Of a DNA stretch of 64,000 nt, positions 41,549 through 53,035 are shown piece by piece. Within the stretch, counting starts at the first letter, position 1, and every line of letters begins with the position of its first letter. The translations under genes and the position numbers were made by a program. The notes beneath the pieces are model-generated. The model saw only the letters and a list, made by a program, of their open reading frames with translations, did not search any database and was not told the DNA's origin. Source of the stretch: Pleodorina starrii (Eukaryota > Chlorophyta > Chlorophyceae > Chlamydomonadales > Volvocaceae); assembly GCA_030267565.1 (NCBI GenBank), contig BRXU01000052.1, forward strand, positions 248,001-312,000, in the 5' to 3' direction.

Positions 41549-42147
41549 ATGGCAAAGAACGCAAACATTATCAACAATGATGGTATGCTTCTGGCCGTGC
41601 TTGCAGATGAGGTGTGTGTTACCAACGAGGTGCCCGGTAGTGCAGTTAGGGCTGCTTGACAGATTGCCTAAGCTTTATATGTATGCGCTTCCCCCAGGAC
41701 ACAATCACTGGATTCTTGCTAGCGGGCGTGGGGAACGTGGACCTCCGGAAGAAGAGGAATTACCTGGTGGTAGACTCAAGTAAGACAATTGCAGGAACAG
41801 CCCAGAGACTTGCAATGTCCTGACACAGCTGTCCACTGCGTAACAGAGACTTCAGTGCGGCAAATCGAACAAGCCTTCAAGGAGTTCGCAGCGCGGGAGG
41901 ACATTGCAGTTATCCTTATCTCGCAGCAGGTGGCAAGTCAAATTCGACATGCTGTGGAGGCGCACAACAAGGTACGTGCCTGTTCGGTCGCAATCATGTG
42001 TATGCTCACACAACAGCTGAAAGGAGATTTCTGCCACACGCGCAGCCCATTCCGGCCGTGCTGGAGATTCCCAGCAAGGACTGCCCTTACGACCCCTCGC
42101 AAGACTCGCTTCTCGCGCGAGTGAAGCTCATCGCGGGCTTCAACTGA
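41549..42147 (+). CDS. VHA-F: vacuolar H+-ATPase V1 subunit F
   Basis: Complete 123-residue protein, the usual length for this subunit. Exons are 41549-41611, 41698-41779, 41847-41971 and 42046-42147 (TGA), in phase. Subunit F sits in the central rotor stalk of the V1 sector with subunit D, coupling ATP hydrolysis to proton pumping into acidic compartments. Diagnostic segments are present in order: GFLLAGVGNVD, NYLVVDSKTSV, IEQAFKEFAAREDIAVILIS, then PAVLEIPSKDCPYDPSQDSL. The start ATG follows CAAGCACC and gives the conserved MAKN...ADE lead of the family. Introns are short (74-86 bases) and lack the repeats and purine/pyrimidine asymmetry seen elsewhere in this window. The gene is divergent from the TLDc gene. 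Confidence 0.97.
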
Positions 42148-43017
42148 GCGGGACGTGTAGAAGAGGGGCGTCGTCCGGGAATCAAGAGACAGGGCCATTG
42201 TCGGACACCTATTTCCTGGATGTCGGGGCAGCGTGGGACCTCCGGGGGGAGTGGGTTGGGGTGGAGTAGGAGTGACTGAGGTGGCTTCTGAGGACTTTGG
42301 CGTGTGTGTGCGCGTTTGAAAAGGGTTTCGACCTAGGGCATCGGGATGCGCCGTTTCAGATCGCATTCTTGACAGAGACAGAGTGACCAACATTCCGCAT
42401 ACTGGTATACCCGTTGGTCTGGATGAAAAACGCCTTGACTTCGGGGCTGAGAAGGGCTGCCCCGGGTTGGTGCCCCGCCCCGGACTGGTGCTGCCCAGTG
42501 CAGTGGACTAGGCGCGTGGTGCCTGGTGTGAGCGTGTGCCGGGCGAGTGCGCTCCCTAGCAATGCGGTCAGCCGGGTGCGGACAGACGGGTGCGATGGCG
42601 GCACGGCGAGGCCAGGGGCTCTTTACATCACACACACGTCCTTGTGCTGCTGATTTCCGCCGTCGACTGTGGCGCCCGCCGTGACCCCATCCCCAACCAG
42701 CGCACGGAGACCCCTTCGGTGGGTTCCGTTTTCCGAGCTACGCTTGGTGGGAACGTGGGTGGCCGCGTGGTGGCGGTGGCGGGGATTGGCGGGCGGTGTG
42801 CAAGAACGTGAGCCAAGCCTGCATCATATACGGTACTTGCTCATGCATGGTAATACGTCATCACCTACAAGACGCCCGCCGTCTTGTCAGTCGCATCCGA
42901 GTCGCGTTTCGCGGTGCTGCACGTTGTCCCTGTGGGGCTGCGCCTACCCCGGCAGCCTTTCCTCAGTTGGCCCGCGCCCCCATTCTCTCGTGAGGGGGCT
43001 TGGGGCCGGCAGGGGAC

Positions 43018-43022
43018 TGTAA
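43018..43022 (+). terminator. possible TGTAA poly(A) signal, V-ATPase F
   Basis: First clear TGTAA word downstream of the stop, 871 bases away, so the link to this gene is weak. Confidence 0.25.
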
Positions 43023-44631
43023 CGCGCCTTGCTGTGGGCGGCGACCCCCAACTCCCCCGCGGAAAGGTCGGTTCTACTGTTCCGTACGCTGACGTACGGC
43101 ATTCACCATTCTGGTTCGTCGATGTTGCTGCGACCGTCCGCTGTCCTGTTCCTGTTCCTACCGGCGACCCACGCTGGCGAGTCTGGCTGGCTGGGCCCAC
43201 CCGGGCGCTGGAGGTGCCGGGTCGTATCGTGTCGTGCCGTGAGATACCGGTAGCTGCAGCGTATGGGAGGGAGGTGAAGCTGGAGCTATAGCCTGAAAGC
43301 CAGGCGAGTGAGGCAAGTGGGGGTGTGGCGCCCGCGTGAGGACCCGGAAAAGCCCGCCTGCCCCCCGAGGGCCGGGGCCCAGGGTGTAGTCTTGCCTCCA
43401 ATGGCATGGCTAGAGAGGGGGAGGGGAGGGAGGGAGCAGCCGCACGCGTGCGCCTCGCGCCTCGCGCTTTTGGAACGGAGGGAGGGCGGGTGGGCTGGGA
43501 AGGTGAGGACAGGGGCGTCCCGAAGTCCCGATCCTGAAGGGGTCTCAACTTCGGGGGGGGGAGCCTGTGGAGGGTGAGGAGGTTGGGTCCGCACCGGCGG
43601 CACCGAACGCTCGTTCACCAAACGGTAGTTGAGGGCCGCCCCATCCCATCCCGTCCCGGGTGAGTCAGGGCGTGATAGGAGTCACCGGCGACTGTGTGTG
43701 AGTGTGTGTGTGTGTGTGTGTGTGAGAGAGGATCTCAGGAAGGCAGTGCGGGAGCCAAGGTGCTTATCTTTGCCTCCCCCGCTCCATCTCGCCCGCCCAT
43801 CCGTCGGCCACGCACGCACGCACGTCCGACCTCGCCCCGTACAGCTCATCATCCTTTGCATCCTTTGCCCCCATAATCCGATCCGATCCGCGCGCGGCCA
43901 TTCGTTAGCCGAACCGCAGCCGTAGCCGTAGCCAGGGTGTCCCCCCGCCACCTTTACCCGTCATCGTTCATCGAAAAACCTAAAACAATAACAACATCAC
44001 ATCTCGAACCGCACAGAAGAAACGCAAAGTGAAGGCGGAGCACGAGGAAAGCGTGTTCACAACAGTTCACATCCCGTTCGTCCATCTGCCTGATTGCGTA
44101 ACTCCGCACAGATCAGAGCAGATGTGTCCGCAGCAGTCGACCTGTTCTGTTCTGCTCCGTTCCGTTCTGTCCTCCATGCGCCGCCTCGGCCCCACGAACC
44201 GCCGCCCCCGTAGGCCCCACTGATGCCCCCGCGAGCCGCCACAAACCCTTGAACGATTCACCAATGACCCCAGTGACAAAAGCGCGCACTGCCGCCGCTG
44301 CCGCAATCGCGGCCACGGGCCAATCGTTGCCACCACCACCTGCCTAAGCTACCCACTTCCTCTACGTCCGCCACGCCCGCCACGTCCACTACGTCCCTTC
44401 TTGTTGTGTGCAGTACGGTGACCACCCCTGCACCGCTACTACTGCCAGACCTGCTTCCACCTTCCGCCCTCCACCCGCTGCTGCTGCTACTGCTGCCACA
44501 CCCCTCCTGCTGCCGCCGCTGCGCCGAGCCTGTCAAACGGTGACAGGTTCCGAGAACCGGTCAAACGGCGCACCGTTGAACCCCGGGCCCCGGCCCAGCT
44601 CGGCTTGTTTCCACCCCTCCCCCCCCCCCCG

Positions 44632-44940
44632 GTGAGTTGGGTTCCGGCGGGCTTCGGGGGCTGGGGCATTCCTTGCGTCCCAGCTGCACTTTCTCGGCTC
44701 GCTTCACAGCACGTCGCTCAGCAACTTCAGCGAATTTCCTACACTTCTCTTCCAGCCTCGCCTCGTCATCGTCGCGCCTCGACACCGCGGCGGCTGGGCT
44801 CGTACTTGCTACACCCTCTCGGTTTGTATATAACGTCCACCGCTGTTTTGCAAGCTTACCTCGTTGTTCTTTTGCAGATGAGACGGAATTCTTATCTTAC
44901 GTTACCGTTCACGGGCTCCGGCCTATACGTGGATAATCCC
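44632..44940 (+). repeat. long module A element, copy L1
   Basis: Begins GTGAGTTGGGTTCCGGCGGG, includes CATTCCTTGCGTCCCAGC and TCTCGGTTTGTATATAACG, then TTCTTTTGCAG, then the ACCGTTCACGGGCTCCGGCC core and GTGGATAATCCCC. It is closely similar to 63526-63821. Compared with that copy it lacks the segment before GTGAGT. Confidence 0.9.
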
Positions 44941-45006
44941 CCGGTTTGCCTCCTCCCCCCGTCCTTTCCTTTCCCAATCCAACCCGATCCCGGTTCCACC
45001 TGGATT

Positions 45007-46747
45007 TCATTTGGCCTCCGCCCCCGCCCCCGGCCCCGCCCCCGGCCCCCCCGACCCGGAGCCGGTCAGGTGGACACTGATTCGCTCCATCAGTTGAGCC
45101 TCGCTCAGCACCCCCTCGAATCGGAACACCACCTTGCCGCCCACGAACAGAGCGATGGTGGGCAGGGCCTGCGGGGCGCGGGGAGGGGGGGCGAGAGGGG
45201 AAAGGAAGGGGAGGGGGCGGGGGGCGGGGGCAGGGGCAATAGTTATGATGCCGCAGCGAGATGGATGGGACGGAGGGGTGACGCGGGTGGGCGCGGACCC
45301 GGGCTGGGCGGGATGGGCTTCGAATACAGCGCATCGCATCGGGATGGATGGATGAGTGCAGCCGGGGGAACATAATGAGGGGTCAGGGAGAGATACGCAG
45401 GGGGGAGATTGCCGTTCGGTCGTGTGTGCGTGTGTGTGACTTTGTATGCGTGTGTGTGAGACTTTGTATGTGCGTGTGAGGGGGAGGGAGAGGAATTGTG
45501 CATGACGTATCGTATGAAGGGAAGATGCGGCCCGACGACCAACCGAGGGGGGAGGGGACGGAGGGGAGGGGAGGGGAGGGCGGCACCGGACCGTCAATCT
45601 CTGGCTCGGGTACTGAGGATGATGTTGATTGTGGCTACGCTACGCTGCTGCCAACCCAACCCAACCCAACTGCCCGGCTCTGCACAGCGTCGTTGGTTGC
45701 TGCGACAACGGATGGTTTGGACTGACGACGCATCTGACTCTCTCCATCCCACCCACCTACCCGCCCGCCCGGCCACCCGCCCAGCCACCCTCCCACCCGC
45801 CAAGCCACCCGCCCACCCACCCGCCCACCAGCCCACCCACCTGAACCCGATACTTGCTGGCTATCCCCGGGTAGCGGTCCGTGTCTATTTTGACCACCTG
45901 CAGTCTGCCCCTCATGTTGGTGGCCAGGGAGGAGAGTGTGGGCGACATCATCTGACAGGGGCCGCACCTGAGGGGGGGTGAGGGGTGAGGGATGATGGTG
46001 GGGGACATCGCACCACATCACATCACATCACATCAGGGGGGAAGGGGAAGGGGGGAGGAGGAGGGGAGGGGGTCATCACCGGATGGCCGGAGCCCGGGGG
46101 AGGGGAAGGAGGCGGGGAAGACACAGCAACAGCCCTCAGGAGCTCAGGAGCTCAGGCTCAGGCTCGTTCCGCATTTCGCCCCACATGTCGGCTCCGTTGC
46201 GAGTTTCTGTTCCTGCTTCGAAATCGGCCACTCTGTCAGCCTGGCCCCAATCTTGTTGCTGTGTGTATGTGTGCTGGACTGACTGCTGCTTCCATGCGCC
46301 TCACCCGTCCCACCCCACCACTACTTTACCCCCACACCCTACTTTACCCCCCACTCCCCCCACCCAAACCCCAACCCAAACCCCACCGCACCACGTCGCG
46401 TAAAAGTCCACCAGCAGGGGCAACTCCGAGCCAGCCAGCATCTCCTCGAACGACCCAAACTGCTGCTTCGTGGCGGATACCGCCAACTCACCCCGCCGCC
46501 GCCGCTGACCACCCATCCGCCGCTGCCACTGCCGTGAAGGCAGCGGCGCCCCCGACGGCGAGGCTGAGCCCGCCGCCGCCGCCGCCGCCGGCGGCGGGAG
46601 TGCGCTGCGAGCGATCAGCGGGCGCGCCGGCGCCGTCGCCGCCGCCAGGGAGGCAGCCACCCCTACCCTCACCCTCACCGCGGCGGCTGTGGGGCCGCGC
46701 AGAGTCGCCGCCACCGGCCGCGACGCGGGGACGGTGCGCTGCGCCAT
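45007..46747 (-). CDS. TRXy: chloroplast thioredoxin, y type
   Basis: Complete 214-residue precursor. Exons in transcript order are 46747-46392, 45967-45841 and 45168-45007 (TGA), in phase; the first intron interrupts the active-site Trp codon. Residues 1 to about 90 are Ala/Arg/Pro-rich with few acids, a typical algal chloroplast transit peptide. The thioredoxin fold follows: VDFYATWCGPCQMM with redox Cys120/Cys123, VVKIDTDRYPGIASKYRV, the cis-proline segment ALPTIALFVGG and the final FEGVLSEAQLMERI helix. The combination VDFYATWCGPCQ plus KIDTDRYP is characteristic of TRX y. In plants and algae TRX y is reduced by ferredoxin-thioredoxin reductase and supplies electrons to peroxiredoxin Q and related antioxidant enzymes. 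A Gly/Pro-rich extension at the C-terminus (GSGSGGPGAGPG) is unusual. The ATG at 46747 is the first in frame. Confidence 0.93.
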
Positions 46748-48347
46748 TTGCCGTACGCTGTGTGGATTGGGTGCGGTGGCGGTAGGGAAGCGAAGGACCA
46801 CGAGACGGGACAGAGGGAATGTGAAGCGTGGGTAGGGATTTCGGACGTGAGGTGAGGCGAACGTGTTGAAGAGCTGGCGGCGGGGGCGCTGCGAAATGCG
46901 AATGAGGCAGAATGGTCGGGTAGAGGGGAGCGCTTGGGTGCGGGGATGGGGATGGGGGAGGAGGCACCAGCCGCGAGGCGGCGGCCGGCAGCAGAAGGAG
47001 CAGCGGCACTCAGAACTTGACGCACGAATCCAGCGTCCGTGTGAATTAGCTTACTACGTTACCAGGTGCCAGTACGCCCATCCCGGCAAACCTAGCATTT
47101 ACGCTCATCTCGCTGGAGTCCAATCCTCGATGGCAAGCAATGAGTAACTTATTTACTAAAGCAGATTGTGGTAGCTGTCAAAACAGCTACTGCCCAAGCG
47201 GCAGGGCGTTCCGGAACAGTCTCGATGCCGACCCAACGACTCTACCAAGCCCACCTTCCTCTGACGGGCAGCATGCCAATAGGTGTAGGTCGGCTAGCCA
47301 AAGGTGCCCTATGAATGCGCCCACAAGCTGTTTCAGATACTGCTGGCAGATAGATACTTGGCAAAAACAATGGTGCAATCTAGCGCTATACCCTGGGTAA
47401 CTGTACAAACAACGCGTATACGGTGCTTCGACCTCATGGCTGTAGAGTCGGCGATAAAACGTGTCGCCAGATAACTCGTACGGACAACAGTCGAAGCCCT
47501 CGTTTCTCGTCTGCAAGCAATTGGGAATTGCTAAATTCGCACAAGGCATGTCATAACTGGATTTTGGCAGCACAGTAATAGGAGCTGTTCGTTGTCACCT
47601 GACGCCGTAGTTTCGTGAATCGTGATTGACTGGATGTCTTAAGAAATCAACGTCCTCCCGAGAGCTGCAAAGCATACTAAGGAAGGTAAATCAAGAGCGA
47701 TTTGAAGCGACTGGAGCCTTCTCGCGCCTGCTGTCCAGGTGTGCTGCTTCGCTCGCGGGCACCTCTTGCCGAACTGAAGCGCTGTGCTGAACCACAATCG
47801 ACCACAATTGCAACATTTAAGCTTCAATTGAGCCTGCGATTTCGCACGCGTGCACCTTAATCGCGACTCGCACGCCGAACTCCAAGCTGCGATCTGCGCG
47901 CGCCTGCTCACAAGCTCTGCTTTGCGAACATAATGACAAAACACTGTAAACACGGCCGGTTACCAGCACTCGGACGCTCGCGCGTGCGCTGCCGGTCCGA
48001 GTTGCCTGAACAGCTTGGACCGCCCGTCGCTCCGAACCGCCGAGCGCAACAGCTAGGCACCTGCTGACCCAGGTCCCGCCCATCCGTCCCACAACTCAGC
48101 CCAGTACAGTAACCCGGCCCGCGCATCCCCTTATGCTTCTGCGACCCGCATCCCGCATCCCGGCACAGAGCATATTTCACCCTCTCCTCTGCAGCGGTGG
48201 AACTCGGAGCTCCCCCCCCCCAGCCGCGGCGGCTGTGCCCTTCCGACCAGCGATCGCCCTCTTCCCCAGTCCCCGCAACAGCTCCTCCAGGCGGGGAGGT
48301 GGCAGCACCGCCGGCCCCCAACAGCTGCCGCCGCCGCCGCTGGCTCC
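46748..48347. promoter_or_regulatory. divergent intergenic region, TRX y / GT92
   Basis: 1.6 kb between two outward-facing start codons. From about 47,030 to 48,120 it is the largest low-GC island in the right half of the window and contains no recognisable exon. A perfect 8-bp inverted repeat with a CAAA loop lies at 47171-47190 (GTAGCTGT/ACAGCTAC). A CTCTGCAG acceptor-like site at about 48193 could belong to a 5' UTR intron of the GT92 gene. Specific promoter elements are not identified. Confidence 0.5.
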
Positions 48348-51300
48348 ATGGCGGTGATGCAGAGGCTACAGCGCCCACGCTGTAGCGATGGTAACAGCAG
48401 CAGCAGCAGCAGCAGTAACAACAACAGCACCCGTGTCAGAGCCCCCGGGCGCCGCTCACCGCAGCTGCCGGCAGCGACAGCGACAGCGGCCGCGGCGGTC
48501 CTAGGCCTCCAACTGCTGGCCCTGTGCGGCCTGACGCTGCCGTACACACTCGGCGGCGGGCGCCTAGGTACGACAGCGGCGGCGGCGGCGCATCTCAATG
48601 CGCTGGACCTCGGTGGAGTGTTGAAAGCCAACGGCGGCGGCAGTGATGGCACCGCTGCTGCTGCTGGCGGCGGCGGCGCCGCCGCTGCCGCCACGGCTGC
48701 CGCCGCCGTCGCCGCTGCCGCTGGCGGCGGCGACGACGGCTACAGCGCGCTGTGTGTTGTGGGTCGCAATGAGAACCGATACATTCGGGAGTGGGTCGAG
48801 TACCACAAATGCCTAGGTGCGTGGGTGGGTGGGTGGCTGGGTGGGTGGGTGGCTGGCTGGCTGACTGACTGTCTGGGTGGGTGGGTGGGTGGGTGGGAAC
48901 GGACGCGGTCGGATGTCTGCCCGTTTGGGTGACGAGGTCCATCATGGGGTCATAGCCGGGCAGCTCGTCAGCCGTCACAACCTCACAACCTCCCCGGTGG
49001 TGGTGGTGGTGTGGAGAGCCTCATGCTGAAACCTAAAACCCTGAAACTCTGAACCGGCGCTGGATTGGCCGCCGGGTGGCCCCCCGGGCTGCCGGCTCGG
49101 GTTACGGCCCCCGGTTGCCCTCCAACCCCCCCGGGTGCCCCCCCCCCCCGGGTGGGGGTTGCACCGCACCGCAACGCTCCAGGGGAAGCAGTGGCGGCGC
49201 AGCGGGATGCCGTACATACAGGGGGATACCGTACATACAGCGGGATACCGTACAGTCCGCTGCAGTCCCTGCTGTAAGGGGTCCGCGCTTGGCGCCGGGT
49301 CAGGAGGTGCCGTACTGGGAGGGAGGCGTCGGCGGCAAGGCGGGACGGCGCCGTACCTCGATCACCCGCCCGGTGGCGGCTCTTCCCCTGTGTCTCTTGT
49401 CTCTGTCTCTGTGTCTGTCTCTGTGTGTCTGTGTCTTCGCAGGTATCTCAAGGGGTGGGCTGCAGCGGACTGCTGCTGCAACCCCTCGGTGCACTACCAC
49501 CCTCCCGCCCCCTCCGCCCTCCCACCCCGCGCCTTCCCGCCTCCCTTCCTCCCCTCCCTTCCTCCCCTCGCTCGCTTACAAGCAAGGATTCCCCCGCCCG
49601 CCCCCCGCCCGCCCCCCCGCCCGCCCGCCCCCCCTGGGCCCTATGTATCCACCTCGATGCGCCCGTGTACGACACAGGCTTCTCCCGGATCTACCTGTAC
49701 GACCACAACAGTGCGGTACCGCTCCTGAACGAGATATCCGATCACGTGGCAAGCGGCTTGGTGGTGTACACCAACTACAGCGCCGCACACACCAAATTCA
49801 AAAAGGGCTACACCTCGGACCTCGACAGATTCATGTCCACCGTACAGGTGTGTACGGCATCCGTCGTGCCGTACATATATGCCGTACTGACTGGACGGTG
49901 GTTTGCATGGCCGTACTAACGGACGCTCCCTTCGGTCATTACGGCCACGTTGCTCTGCTTTTTTTGGCGATTAAGAGGGGAGGGGAGGGGACGGAAGAAA
50001 GGGGAGGGGAGGGCGGGCGGTCGCTTTGGGGACGCCTGGGCGGTGGGCGCCCGGTTGAGCGACCGTTCGAGAGCTCCCCGCCTCCCCCCTCACCACTTGC
50101 CGCAAGCCGCATGCCGTCAGCCTGGCAAAGCACGGCGCGCGGTGTCGGTGTATCATGGCGGCGGCGGCGGCGGCGGGGGCTGTTGCTGTTGCTGTTGTTA
50201 TTAGTGGCGGTGGCGGTGGTGGTGGTGGTGGTCCGGAGGACTGCCCGTGGGCCGAATAATCCTCTCACCGCACATATCAGCCACTCAGCCAGCGCGTTCG
50301 GACCGCTCTTTCATCCCCACCCTCACCACCCCCCCACTCTCACACCCCCACCCAGTTTCCTCCGCGCCACCACGGGACCGGACTGGACTGGACTGGACTG
50401 GATACTGGCTTCGTGCTTTCATATCACCGCTTGCTCTCACTCGCCGCGCGTCCATCCCAACCAACCAACTAACCAACCAACCAACTCCCCAAACCACCAA
50501 CTGACGACCCCAGGGCCAGGCCTACAAGGACTGCGTGAGCCGCTTCGGCGCCCGCCACAGCTTCCTGGGCTTTATAGACGTGGACGAGTTCCTCGTGGTG
50601 TACGACAACAAGATCAATCACGTGGACGAGCTGCTTCGCGAGTACGAGCGCCACCCCGGGCTGAGCCTGTACTGGGTGTTGCTGGGCAGCTCCGGCCACA
50701 AGGACCGACCCGCGGGTCGGGTGGTGGACGAGTACAAGGCCTGCACGCCGCACAACCACAAATTCAACACGCAGGCGAGGAGAGGGGGGGGGGTCTGAAT
50801 CTCTGGAAAGGGGTGTCTGGAAGGGGGGCTGAACAGGCGGGGGCGGGCGGGGGGGGGGGAAGAGGTAACAAACAAGATACCGAGGAGGAGGAGGAGGAGG
50901 TACCGCAGCGGAGGGACGGAGGAGCCGACGTCAGCGAACGCACCTAGAGCAGTACCTTGCCAGATGTATTAAATTCACCAGATCTACCTTTACACACGGA
51001 AGAGGTACGACTGCTGGACAAACAACCCTCACAGTTACATCTTACATGTTTGCATGCGCCTATCTGTCTACGCAACCCACCCGGCCACCCCTCTGAGCAA
51101 GAACTGATTGTGACGGATTGCCCATTCGCTCACGTGCGGGCGAGTGAGTGGGCGAGTGGGCCCACTCGGGCGAGCGCGGCTCGTGCGTGCTGCCCAGCCG
51201 CCCCGCCGCGGCGAGCGCCCCCCCCCCCCCCCCCACACACACACGCCGCTGCACCGGCGCATCCTTGCGCTCATCTGCCCGTCGATCGGTTCGCCCGTGC

Positions 51301-52362
51301 AACTGCGAATCTTTCGTTTGTTTGTACAACTGCAAATCTTCCGTTTGTTTGTACGATTGCGAATCTTCCGTTCGGTCGTACAACTGCCAATCTTTCGTTG
51401 GTTCGTACAACTGCGAACCCACCCCAGACCCAGCACGCGGTGGGGGCATGCGCGCACCTCCCGCGGTGGGTGGGGGTGGGGGTGACCTGTCTCCAACATG
51501 ACAACTTGCCGCACCACCATCCCGGCAATCGAGCCATGCGCGCATGCACCGGCCACACTAGTCAAGAGAAGGGGGGGGAGAAGAGGGAGGTGTGTGCAAC
51601 TGTGCATCCATGCATCCTGCGCCCTACAGCCGTTAAGAGCCCCGCCCTTGGTGGCCCCTGTCCCCCCTTCCCCCTCTCAACCTCAACCTCCTCCCTGCCC
51701 TGCCCTGCCCTGCCCTCCCCTCCGCCCATCCGCCCGCAGTTCAAGACCTTCGCCAACACGCGCTTCCGGCCCGTCATGTACTCCCCCCACCGCGCCGTCT
51801 TCGCGGCGCCGCCCGACCCCGAGACCGGGCTGGAGCCGTACATGGTGGACGAGAACCACTCCCGGGTGCCTCGCGGCCGCAACAAGAACTCCAGCCACAG
51901 CCGCGCAGTGATCTACCACTACGTCACCAAGAGTCTGACGGACTACTATGACAAGATGAACCGGGGCGGCGGCGCGGGGGTGACCCGGCCCACCTACTAC
52001 TACGACCTCATGAACAAGTGGGTGGAGCGAGGGTGGAGGGAGGGTGGAGAGGGTGGAGGGAGCGGGGAGGGGAGTGGTGGAGTGCCGAGGTCCAGGTTCA
52101 GATCCAGGTTCAGATCCAGATCCAGGTCAAGATCCAAATCCAGCCTCCCGGCCCCGTATTCTCGTGTATCGGTTCGATCGCCTGCCGCTGTGCCATCATG
52201 ACCCACTGCCATGACCCACCGGATCACAACAAGCAACCCAACGAGCCCCGGCGGTGACCCACACCCCGAGTCCCGCCTGCGACTGCGGCTCCTGTCCCGC
52301 CTGTGGCTACTGACTGGCTACGCACTGTGCACTCGCTCTCTCTCTCTCGTACACACGTGCAC

Positions 52363-52413
<51 letters not shown>

Positions 52414-53035
52414 CACAGATACTACACACATACACACATTCCTGCAAACAGCCTGCCTGCCTGCCTACGCGCCTACGTGCCCCCATCGCTGTGCCCAACC
52501 ACAATCTACCGTCGACCTGTCTGTCTGTCCGTCTGTCCGCCTGCCTGCCTGCCTGGCTCCCTCTCCCACCCTCCTCCTCCTCCTCCTCCTCTTCCTCCTT
52601 GCCGCCACCGTCTGCCCCTCCCCCTCCCCCCCCGACACCGCCCTGCCCGTCCACTCTCCCGCGCTTTTGCCCCCGACACCGCCCTCCCGCTCCGCTCCAC
52701 TCCGCGTCCCTCCGCTCCACGCCGCTCCGCGTCCCTCCGCTCCGCGTCCCTCCGCTCCGCTCCGCGTCCCTCCGCTCCGCTCCGCGTCCCTCCGCTCCGC
52801 TCCGCGTCCCTCCGCTCCGCTCCGCGTCCCTCCGCTCCGCTCCGCTCCAATCCGCTCCGCTCCACTCCACGCTTCTCCGCTCCGCAGGTACAGCACACAG
52901 ATGTGCGAGGGCGCTGTTCGCACCCGGGAGCGCTTCTGCGGCGCACAGCTGCCCCGGGCCCTGTCGCAGCTGACGGTGGGGGAGCTGGTGGGGGCAGCAG
53001 CAGCAGCAGCGGCGGCAGCGGCGGCGGCGAGATGA
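48348..53035 (+). CDS. GT92 (DUF23) family glycosyltransferase
   Basis: Complete 441-residue protein. Exons are 48348-48816, 49678-49847, 50514-50774, 51740-52017 and 52888-53035 (TGA), in phase. Residues 1-40 are basic and Ser/Asn-rich, and residues 42-65 are a hydrophobic signal-anchor, so a Golgi type II protein is likely. An Ala/Gly-rich stem follows (about 76-130). The GT92 domain starts at about 132: ALCVVGRNENRYIREWVEYH, IYLYDHNS, HSFLGFIDVDEFLVV with the metal-binding-type DVDE at 235-238, then NHKFNTQFKTF, HRAVF and the IYHYVTKSL segment near the end. Plant GT92 members are beta-1,4-galactan synthases and an animal member is GALT-1; the substrate here is unknown. Intron 3 has a GC donor (CAG then GCGAGG at 50775). 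The C-terminus ends in 14 nearly pure alanines. Confidence 0.92.
50868..50946 (-). repeat. module C copy, reverse, donor-proximal
   Basis: AACAAACAAGATACCGAGGA...GTACCGCAGCGGAGGGACGG then GTCAGCGAACGCACC. The GATACCG part is separated by a (GAG)n expansion. It lies in the donor half of intron 50775-51739. Confidence 0.8.
51300..51417. repeat. 27-bp minisatellite in GT92 intron
   Basis: Four full units of CAACTGCGAATCTTTCGTTT-GTTTGTA plus a partial fifth, with 2-5 differences between units. It is AT-richer than the rest of the intron. Confidence 0.92.
52360..52410. repeat. (GACA)n microsatellite
   Basis: About 12 copies in the last GT92 intron (52018-52887). Confidence 0.95.
52690..52875. 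repeat. CCGCTCCGCGTCCCT minisatellite
   Basis: Pyrimidine-rich units of 15-20 bases run almost to the acceptor at 52887 and form an extended polypyrimidine tract. Confidence 0.92.

Larger units (their letters stand above)
42148..45006. other. 2.9-kb stretch between V-ATPase F and thioredoxin y
   Basis: No gene is recognised. The left part should be V-ATPase F 3' UTR (candidate TGTAA at 43018). The right end is the 3' flank of the minus-strand thioredoxin gene. A GT/GA microsatellite lies at about 43692-43730. A long module A element occupies 44632-44940. Several 60-230-codon frames exist here on both strands, but none shows family similarity. Confidence 0.5.

Noticed and set aside
42865..43548. 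227-codon minus-strand frame
   Set aside because: Low-complexity Pro/Arg/Ser composition, no recognisable domain, downstream of V-ATPase F.
49076..50947. 623-codon plus-strand frame
   Set aside because: It reads through GT92 introns and exons in the wrong frame; the real exons are explained by conserved GT92 sequence.
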